Assembly: GCA_006535965.1 (NCBI GenBank)
Contig: QEAR01000028.1
Location: 174,791 to 238,790 of the forward strand
Direction of reading: 5' to 3'
DNA from: Spizellomyces sp. 'palustris'
Lineage: Eukaryota > Chytridiomycota > Chytridiomycetes > Spizellomycetales > Spizellomycetaceae
Length of the DNA: 64,000 nucleotides
Under the pieces are notes generated by a model. That model searched no databases. It was not told where the DNA came from and worked only from the letters and a program-made list of their open reading frames with translations. Positions 51,450 through 64,000 of the stretch are shown here, one piece after another. How positions within the stretch are numbered: the first letter of the stretch is position 1; every line of letters starts with the position of its first letter. A program made the translations under genes and the position numbers.

Positions 51450-52072
51450 TGGTTGCGCGTCGGTAACCAAGAGCGGTTGCTACCCTATCCGGTTAAAATT
51501 TGCAACGCTGGTCATGCAATTTTATTCGGTGGCACAGTTGCACGTCAAATCTCCCCCCGTTGACGAAAGGAACGACCACCAGCCTGTGCTTGTCGAAATC
51601 TCGTCGACATTTTGCAGTTGTCTTGCCCGCACTTCTTGTCCATTATACGAAGGAAATTGCCTTTCGCTCGTAGCTCCAAAAGCCTCTGTAAAAGCCTACC
51701 TTCAGAGTCCATTTCTCCACTTGACGACCGGTTGTAATCCGAGTGAACTGATTTGACATTTTGTTTCGCAATAGTTGGAGCAGTTTCTAAATTCCGGGTA
51801 TGTCGAGATAGAGACGAATATTAGACATGGGCTTTTTGTTTACAGTATGCCTGTGAAATCTACTATAATATCTGCGGGCATAGTGTTCAAACTGCAACCT
51901 GACATTGTTCCTTTTCCCCAGCATTTCCCGTTACCCACAGAAAGGCGTACCACAAGTACCGCATACTCTTTATTTGCTACAAGAATAGGCCTCAGTCAGT
52001 CAAAGAAAGAAGAAGGATCATCATCTCATCCACAAATTTCCCCTCATCCCCTTGCCCCGAGCGGTTGTTCCC
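51450..52072. other. Divergent intergenic region
   Basis: Between the small minus-strand gene and the BTG/Tob gene. It should contain both promoters. No gene is seen. The open frames here are short and lack recognisable content. Confidence 0.5.
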
Positions 52073-52725
52073 ATGTATACCGAAGTACGAACAGCAGCCA
52101 CGTTTCTCGCCAAATTCCTGCAAAGCAAATCCACATCTGCTTCCACGACGGTAGAGCGTCTATTGACGTTTGAGCAGGCCCTTGTGGATCGGCTGATGGA
52201 AAGATTCAAAGGACATTGGGATCCGCAGCGGCCTTGTATAGGAAACGCGTTTAGAGCAGTCTGTGTGTTGAATGGAGTTGTGGATCGTGTTGTTGTGGAA
52301 GCGCTGATGGTTGCGGGAATAAAGGCGGAAGGTAAGGTCTCTCTGCCGTAACAACGGAGGAAGGATAGCAGTCGTTACATCATGATTCCGCCATCTAAAG
52401 GGTCCAACACCATTCCTCTTCATCAGAACTCAACTTTCCAACAGAACTTGTGCTATGGATTGATCCACATTGCGTAAGTTATCGGATTGGCGACTTTGGC
52501 CAGGTCGTAACGGTATGGGAGAACAAAGCTGCGTTAGATTCGGACGCTGTCGAGGTGCCTCATTTCTTCAAAACGAATAACCGGACACGATCCCCGTCGT
52601 TCGGCCGCTCTCAAGCGCAGACGCCTCCACCCATGTCGCAAGGACAGCCGCAGACCCCCCCGCCTTTATCTTCCATGCATCCCCACTCGCAATATCCTTA
52701 TCAAAAAGCTGTAATGGCGAATTGA
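52073..52725 (+). CDS. BTG/Tob (anti-proliferative) family protein, 179 aa
   Basis: Exons 52073-52331 and 52445-52725 join in phase to 179 residues. The BTG domain occupies residues 1 to about 115: EVRTAATFLAKFLQ, VDRLMERFKGHWDP (box A: the Y/FxxHW motif), GNAFRAVCVLNG, and LVLWIDPHCVSYRIGDFG (box B: WVDPxEVxxRxGE). A Gln/Pro/Ser-rich tail ends the protein. In animals these proteins recruit the Caf1/Ccr4-Not deadenylase to mRNAs, with box A and box B making the contact. Tob-like fungal members are known mainly from early-diverging fungi. There is no PAM2 motif in the tail, so contact with poly(A)-binding protein is not expected. Confidence 0.88.
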
Positions 52726-53452
52726 TTATTTGTTATGAATTATCACTCTGAGTCTCTTATCTTTGTGTAAAATGGATCTTCTGCTGTACAAAGTTGTATT
52801 GTCATTAATTACATACAATCCGTTTTCTGTCCGTTTTCAGTAAGCGATGGATGCTAGCGATGGATGACTATAGCATTTGTGATGTCGTCACGTGATAGAA
52901 TGAAATGGAAATGAGAACCGAAGCCATGAAATTCCCGCCTCTCACTGGTTGTCCAATCTTTACCAAGAAGGAATCCATCAAGGTCCCACGTTCTGCAATA
53001 TTATTTTCACAGCATCAATTGCTGTGCAGTTATAGTTGCTTCGTTGTCGTGATATAGGCAGTACACCTCTCCAGGCGGATTTACCAGTTCATATTCCCAC
53101 GAGGTAAAGGGCTTGGTCTATCTGCGTTGTTTTCTCCGCTAGAAGCGTTTTGATCCCTGAACTGACATCTCCATACGTCAATTGGCGTTGTTTACGGTGT
53201 ACAGAGTCTTTTAATATACCCAAGGTAGTGGCGTTCTCACCCCAGTTCTTATGGTTGTGTTTTCTTTGTTCTCTGGTGCTGGGCACTTGAGGACGGTTAT
53301 GGGTTCTTGCCTTGAGTATATGCATGGGCAAGGGCTTTGGGACTTTTGAACTAATTGATATCGCACGGGCCAATTCCCGTTGCGGCGTGAGTAGAAGACA
53401 TCTTTTCTGACCTTGTGTATGCTTTTTCTGATCCTGTTGGGATAGCGTTCGG
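52726..53452. other. Intergenic region
   Basis: 3' flank of the BTG/Tob gene and promoter of the RS-rich gene. No gene is seen. A 139-codon minus-strand frame here has no recognisable content. Confidence 0.5.
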
Positions 53453-56114
53453 ATGTGGGACGCCGGCGTTTACGATGTAAATTCTGCCAACGGGTATGAC
53501 CCTTCGTATTATGGAGCCGAATGGAATGGATATCAGGACGTTGGCGACCCGGCACCGCCGGGAGTTGATCCTGCGCCACCTGGAGTTGATCAAGGTTGGT
53601 ATTTGATGGCGTAAGGTTTTCTGCGTCCATTGGTGCACGTAAACTGACAAGAGCCTGTTTACAACGAATCTAGCTCAAAGTTGGCCAACAACAGGGCAAC
53701 AATGGGCAGAACACACGGACTCTGGGGCTCAGTCGGGTGTTCACACCGCCAGCACAGTAGAACCCGTAGTGGAGACCTCATCAGTGTCGACACTTCAAGC
53801 ACCAGACGCCAATGGCGAAAGTGATCCACGTAGCGCTGTAGCTGGCGCGGTAGCTGCTATACCGTTGGAAGGGGCTGAGGGAACGGCGTCTGCTGTGCAA
53901 GGAGATTGGTCACAGTACCCGGGGTATGACTATACGGCCTACAGTGGCTATGGATATTATGACCCTAACACCGCCTACTATGGAACCGCGGGATATCAGT
54001 ATACGGGACAAGCTTATGACCAATATTACGGTACTGCATATGCTGCTGCTGCGGGTATGGGTCCGGGCGTTGAAAAGTCGTTTTCAGTGTCGAATATGGC
54101 TGCTAAGAACCTGATATTCCTTGCAGTGGCCCCTAAAGAAATCCACAATCCATTTGAAGACATGAAAAAGAAGCAAGTTGAAGAAGCGAAACCGGCTGAG
54201 AAGAAGGTTGTAGAGAAAAAGAAAGTTTTTGTTATCCGACCAAAACTTGGCCCAAAGGACAAAAATGGCTCAAAATCGGAGAATGTTTCGGAGCAAGAAA
54301 AGCTTGACAACACAGAGAAAGAGCCTTCTGCAAGTAACGGCTGTGCTGATGGTCATAATCTACAGAATGTAACGCCCGTTGCTCGTCCTGATAAGCAACC
54401 TGAGCAGGGCGACGTAAGCGTTCAAGCTGCCCAGCTGGATATCAATGATCAGGTTGACAAACTGGTTAAGGAGGTATATGCGGCCAGAAGTTTGAAAGAA
54501 GATAATGGCCGGACTGCGAAGAAGGAGGTTAGTGTTAAACGGAATTCTTTTCCAAATTGCTGGTCCAAGCAAGTGCTGAGTAGTAGCTTGCTGTTGCAGC
54601 CTGCGGTGAAAGCCATGGCAGATGAGACTAGTAAGCCCACAGCTGCCGGCTCGTTGGAAGTCGCATTGCAAGAAAAAGAAAATATAACAGGGAGTGGCGA
54701 CGGCAGTTTAAAATACGGCGACCGAGCAGGCTCGATTAAAGACAAGGACGCTGAGGTGAGAGCACCTAGAATCACTGGCGAAAAGATATTGGAGGAGGCC
54801 GCAGGTACGTCCACGTTAGGGCTCTACTCCTACTAATTGCTCGTTACTGACAATCGTAATTCTAAAGATATGGATGTTGATCCCTCTGATGACGATGAAC
54901 TCGTGCTGACAGATTCAGATGAATCGAAAGCATTACGGTCTCGGGTTCTAACTGATAAACGAGCCGCCGCAGCGAACAACCGCGTTGAATTACGTCTTGG
55001 TCAAGGCCGAACATCGTCGTCAGCAGCTGTTCCTTTCTTTGTGGAAGGAGCAGACGTAAAAGGAGATACCAAAGGGAGCAGAGTGTCCATGACAAGCAGG
55101 GAAATTAGTAGCCGGAATGCAGCAGCAGAAGCTTTAGCTGCCGCTCGGGCAGCAGCAGCTAACATAAATAAAAGGGAGGGGTATCGTGATGATCACCGTC
55201 CACGACGAGGACGTGACAGGTACACATCGAGGCGGTATGGAAGATACCGAAGGTCCTCGCGATCCCGGTCCATGTCTCGATCGCGGTCACGTTCAAGGTC
55301 TCGTCATCGGTCTCGTTCCATGTCCAAATCGCGCTCTCCTAACCGTCGTTACAGCAATGGCCGCGCGTTATCTCCGTCGGAAGTATCTGCAGGCGACCGC
55401 TCATATCACCTAAGGCGCGATGTGCCGAGGCGCCGTTCGCCATCAGCTGAGTACCGTCCTTCGCAGACTAACCGTGACCCTAAGGGAAGGCGCGCTGAAG
55501 TGTACGAGTCTCCCGCTTATTCCCACCACACTAGCGACACACGACGCGGAACTAATGCACTAGGACGTGACGGCGAAGAGCGTCCAATTCGCCGACGTTC
55601 CAGATCGTCATCGAAGCATCCTTTGGCTGAGCCAGTTTTAAGCTCGGATAGTGGGTCTGAGAGTGAGGCTGCAATTGGCATCGATGCTGCGACCTCGTCC
55701 CGGAAGGAAGATGATAAGTCTGGAGAACGCCATCATAGAGATAGTAGCAAACGCAGCAGGCACCGTCGTCACAAATCCAGTCGCAGTTCCCGTACGGAGA
55801 AGCAGGACAGCGACTCGGGGTCCCTCCAACCAGCAGAAAATCTTAAAGCCGATGCCTCTTTGGAAGCGGATATTCGTCGTGAACATAAGACAAGTCCTAG
55901 CAGTGGCAGAAAAGAGCACAGGAGCAGCAAGCACAAGCACAGCCATCACAAAAGCAGTCGGCATAAAACCAGTTCATCGAGCAAGCGCGATGAAAACGAA
56001 GAGGGACGACACCGATCGCGGCGTAAGCGTGAGGATGAGGAAACTCACGATGAACGAGCAAAGAGGAGACGAGACCTGGACGAGAAGACAGACAGTGGGA
56101 TCACGGTACCTTAA
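53453..56114 (+). CDS. RS-rich protein with Tyr/Gly-rich N-terminus (splicing-factor-like), 839 aa
   Basis: Exons 53453-53594, 53674-54804 and 54868-56114 join in phase to 839 residues. A further optional intron around 54055-54125 could remove about 23 residues without breaking the frame. The N-terminal part carries Tyr/Gly repeats (YTAYSGYGYYDPNTAYYG, TAGYQYTGQAYDQYYG) that resemble OCRE-type aromatic repeats. A conserved-looking stretch (VAPKEIHNPFEDMKKKQ) follows, then a Lys/Glu-rich region, an acidic patch (DVDPSDDDELVLTDSDES) and a long Arg-Ser domain (SRSRSMSRSRSRSRSR). The end is charged (RRKREDEETHDERAKRRR). RS domains are phosphorylated and mark splicing or mRNP proteins. No RRM or zinc finger was seen. 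A nuclear role is inferred. Confidence 0.75.
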
Positions 56115-56752
56115 CTCTTACGATGCATGAATATGTGTAGGATTTCTATCTCGTGAAGGCGGCGGCCAATGATTTGAAACGGAAAGGGCAGACATTTTAT
56201 GTAATTCTTTGAAATATCACCATGACCCTTTCTCCTTTGGATGTCCCAGTCTATGAAATGTAATCTGTTTATCTGCGTACTAGTAACATTCCAAGGCATT
56301 GATTGCAAAGAAGATTGAGTTTCTCAAAACCGCGATCGTCTGTACGGCTTTTTGCTGCTCAACCAAAGAATTTATTTATAAAAATAAAACTAGTTCACTG
56401 TCCATCTGGTGGCTTATTTTTGCGTCTACCTGTGCCATACTATCAAAATGCGTGCATGTCGAATTAACCGTGCCATCAACATACAGGACAGCAGATGCTA
56501 ATGGACAATGGTATGCAACATACATGTGCCCATGTAGGTATTCACTCATTTGTCTCCTTGGCTGTAGCCCAGTGCATGAGTGATTCAGAGTAGCATCCGT
56601 GGCTTGGTCCTCTTCGGACGATGATCACAAAGGCTTCGGACAACCCAGAGTGGCACAGCACTTGTCGTCGGGGCGATCGACTTTGGTTCTGGTGAGGATA
56701 GCAGACCTCTCTACATTACAACGTCTTTCAAGTAAGGATTAGAGCCCAAAAC
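56115..56752. other. Intergenic region
   Basis: 3' flank of the RS-rich gene and promoter of the MSH2 gene. No gene is seen. Confidence 0.55.
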
Positions 56753-61454
<4,702 letters not shown>

Positions 61455-61703
61455 TATGGGGATGGTGATTGTATATAATTTGCATAAGTTGAAAGAACGC
61501 GGCAAGTGTCGCATGCATGAGCTTGGATTTCTGTAAAAAAAAGTCCATTGGATGTCGACAAGAAAGGAGGGAAGTCCCCTGACATTGACTTTTTAAATGA
61601 TACTGCGAGATAACAAAATAACGGACGCCATGAAGCAATTGGCATCGCAATAACGCCGTAAGCCTTGTGTCAAATCACAATAACAAAACAATCTAATGTC
61701 AAA
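61455..61703. other. Short convergent spacer
   Basis: Between the tail-to-tail MSH2 and annexin genes. No gene is seen. Confidence 0.6.
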
Positions 61704-63611
61704 TCAAATAGCCTCATCCAATCCAACACACCGCAACAACAGCCTCTTGTAATCCCCAGAAGTAACGTCCTCCACACGCCTATATAAACTCTGCCCGAAA
61801 ACTGCCTCATAGGCGTTCCTCACCAGCCGCATGACTCTTGGGTCGCGGTGTCGTACGGTCAAGCGGATAAGGGTGCTATCGTGAATTCCAAAAAGGCCGT
61901 GGAGGGAAGATTCAAAAAGAGTCGCTACGTGGGCCGGCCGATTTTGAATTGAGTGAACTGAAATTGGGAAGGTCATGTGGAATGGTCAATCGTTTGACCT
62001 CTGCATCTACTTGTCATGCAAACTACTCACCTAGCGCAATCAATCCCTTCCCCAAGTCTCCGCCGGAATGTTTCCTGATGAGAGACTCTATTGGCATTCC
62101 ATGTTTCCGCTGGTAGATTTCAAAGAGGGCCAGCAAGTGAGCGTCAGACCGTCCACATAATGTGGCGATAAATACACTTGGATCAGTACTCCATCGCGAT
62201 TTTCTGGATTCCTGGAACAAGGCTTCGACATCGGCTTCGACGTCGTACATCTGTTCCGTTTCGTCTCGTGCGGCTTGTAAAACAGCTATCAACAGCTTCT
62301 TGAGATGGCTGGAAGTCTCGTTTGATATCACATCTTCGAGCTTTTTCATGTAAAGGTCAAAATATGCTTCTTTGATGGCGGCGAGCTCGGCATTGGAGCG
62401 CCCAATCAAGATCTGGGATGAATAGTGTGTCCAACAACATCAATGGTGGTGGATGGAGACATTGCGAAGTTAGGCAGCTCATACCTCAATGAGTACATCC
62501 TCATTGGTACCCACACCAGTCTATAACCACCAAAATTGTCAGCAAAAGCACCTCTCTTCTCCTGGCCAACATGGCATATTCAACCTACCACAGCCTCTCG
62601 TAAGCACTCTGCGTCATATTCAGGAAGGGGTGTGGCCAAACCGACGCATAGCTTTCCAAAATTACCGGAGAGGTGACTCTTCAAATCGTCCGCCAGTGAT
62701 TTACCGTATGAAGCTTTGTAAGCTTGAGCGATTTGGGTGCACTGGTCTGGTGTCCGCGTGCCAAGGATGTTGATGATGGTTTTCGTATCTACATAGTGCC
62801 CTCATTCAATATATTGCTGTGAATTGATTAAAAACTCTGGGTACTTACCGACACCATGTCCATCGACACCTTTGAGTGCATTTCGCAAAGCCTGAACATT
62901 CTCAGCAGCGTCTGCATTGGAAAGCGGCGCAAACGGGTCTGCGAGAAGCAGCTGAGCGGAAGCCTCCGGAGCTAGCGCCACCTGAAGACCTGAAGGTCCT
63001 CCTCTCACGCTTGCAGGTAGGACTGTTTCGTTGTCAATGTCATCTGCACCCCACTGCTGCTGTGAATAAACCGAGGCTGCTTCCGCACTCCGTGGTGCAT
63101 CGATGCCGTGGTTTGGCAATTGCACTGACACTGTTGCAGGAAAAGAAACTGGTGACTGCTGAAGAGTTGGCGAAGTTGACCATTTGGACGTTAATAGTAC
63201 GGGTGAGACAGGGGACTGGGGTACTTGAATCGTCACCGTAGCTGGGAGAGAAACTGACTCGGCTGGCTCCGGCGAGGTAGGTATTTGTATGCGAAGATTT
63301 GAATCATGCAAAGAAGCCATTGATGACCGGCGAGACCCAAATGCGGCTTGTGGAGTTTCGAGGTGGGATGGTGATCGGGATCGGGACCGGGATCTTAATT
63401 CATTTCTTGGGCCACTGGGACTAGGAGATCGCGGACGACTGGGCGGGTAGCTGCGCTGTGACGAAGGTAAGAGTGTCGCTGCTGTCGGAATTAGTTGAGA
63501 TGATTGACTTGATTGCGGGACGAGTGTCGGTGCAAGGTATGCACTGGTAACTAACGGACCTTGCGTGGGGGGCTGTTGATTATACGAATTTTGGTAAAGC
63601 ATGTTTAACAT
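61704..63611 (-). CDS. Annexin with long Pro/Ser/Arg-rich N-terminal domain
   Basis: Multi-exon gene ending at 61704. The start is set at ATG 63611 (MLNMLYQNSY). An upstream in-frame ATG at 63686 lies only 3 bp from a TATA box (63689-63695), so it would not be in the mRNA. The first 215 residues are disordered, with an Arg-Ser stretch (RNELRSRSRSRSPSH) and Pro/Gln-rich sequence. Annexin repeats follow: repeat 1 (ALRNALKGVDGHG, DTKTIINILGTRTPDQ), repeat 2 (TGVGTNEDVLIEILIGRSNA), repeat 3 (region from 62.2 to 62.0 kb) and repeat 4 (HGLFGIHDSTLIRLTVRHRD). The GxGT calcium site is intact in repeat 2 but altered in repeats 1 and 4. It should bind acidic phospholipids when calcium rises. Fungal annexins often carry long low-complexity N-termini. 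Confidence 0.88.
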
Positions 63612-63688
63612 AGGGAATGAGATGATGGCTATGCTATAACAGTCGTTGGACTCGTGCAAGGAATGACAGACTAGTCTCATGCACACAT

Positions 63689-63695
63689 TTATATA
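63689..63695 (-). promoter_or_regulatory. TATA box of the annexin gene
   Basis: TATATAA on the minus strand, 78 bp upstream of ATG 63611. It argues that translation starts at 63611 and not at the earlier in-frame ATG at 63686. Confidence 0.6.
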
Positions 63696-64000
63696 GATTC
63701 CAACAAGAGGCTCCTATTTTCCAAACATAACCAGTCAATTCACGTTTCTTTGCGTCATATTGCCCTCATATGCCCAGGAAATTGCCACGCCGACGTCAGT
63801 GAGGGTTGGCCAAACCCATTGTCCGTTGAAAATGACCGGCTAACTTGACAGACTAGACACGTCGCTAAGCCACTGGTAACATAATGCGGAGCCGATAGAC
63901 TTTGGCACTAGCAATGTAAAGAGCCGGCTAGTTCCGGTTAATAAAGTTTCGTAATCAGGTTGGACCCTTGATTGTTCAAAGAGCTTCTTTTCTTTTTTCA
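63696..64000. other. Upstream flank of the annexin gene to the window edge
   Basis: About 300 bp of promoter-side sequence with no gene seen before the window ends. Confidence 0.5.

Overview
The window looks like nuclear DNA from a fungus, most likely a zoosporic early-diverging one (chytrid-like). The basis is gene content and gene structure. Genes are densely packed on both strands and most are split by many short GT-AG introns. Fungal families (AreA-type and other GATA factors, a 7TM-RGS protein, Hsp104) sit beside families that dikarya mostly lack but zoosporic fungi and animals share: a cyclic-nucleotide-gated channel, a class I cyclic-nucleotide phosphodiesterase on a six-helix membrane anchor, a BTG/Tob protein, an annexin and a CKAP2-like spindle protein. 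The species cannot be named from the sequence alone.

Layout. 0.5-6.2 kb (-): ABCC-type ABC transporter. 7.2-10.3 kb (-): CKAP2-like protein. 11.0-11.9 kb (+): unknown single-exon gene. 12.2-13.3 kb (-): C2H2 zinc-finger protein. 15.3-17.7 kb (+): 7TM-RGS protein. 18.0-19.0 kb (+): membrane-anchored short-chain dehydrogenase. 19.4-21.2 kb (-): large secreted Pro/Gly/Thr-rich repeat protein. 21.2-24.4 kb: about 3 kb with no confident gene. 24.4-24.9 kb (+): tiny two-finger GATA protein. 25.4-27.2 kb (+): zinc alcohol dehydrogenase. 27.7-28.0 kb (+): small secreted Pro-rich gene interrupted by an in-frame TGA. 28.0-30.7 kb: gene-poor stretch with a transketolase relic and a 500-bp inverted repeat. 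30.7-32.6 kb (-): AreA-like GATA factor. 33.0 kb (+): tRNA-Leu(CAA). 33.5-34.2 kb (-): ribosomal protein eL34. 34.6-36.1 kb (+): PAQR/adiponectin-receptor-like protein. 36.3-37.2 kb (+): cyclophilin. 37.7-40.3 kb (+): Hsp104 with heat-shock elements. 40.8-44.2 kb (-): transmembrane cyclic-nucleotide phosphodiesterase. 44.9-47.8 kb (+): cyclic-nucleotide-gated channel. 48.2 kb (-): second identical tRNA-Leu(CAA), next to a tandem repeat. 49.8-51.0 kb (+): Ser-rich unknown protein. 51.1-51.4 kb (-): small unknown. 52.1-52.7 kb (+): BTG/Tob protein. 53.5-56.1 kb (+): RS-rich protein. 56.8-61.5 kb (+): MSH2. 61.7-63.6 kb (-): annexin.

The best functional grouping is the head-to-head pair at 40.8-47.8 kb. 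A membrane-anchored phosphodiesterase and a channel with a cyclic-nucleotide-binding domain share a 735-bp intergenic region. One would remove the nucleotide that the other senses. The channel has an unusual pore: the K+-channel GYG filter is missing and the S4 helix has only two arginines. Together they look like the output half of a cyclic-nucleotide sensory pathway, comparable to the cGMP system of Blastocladiella zoospores but with the two genes side by side. The cyclase and the photoreceptor are not in the window.
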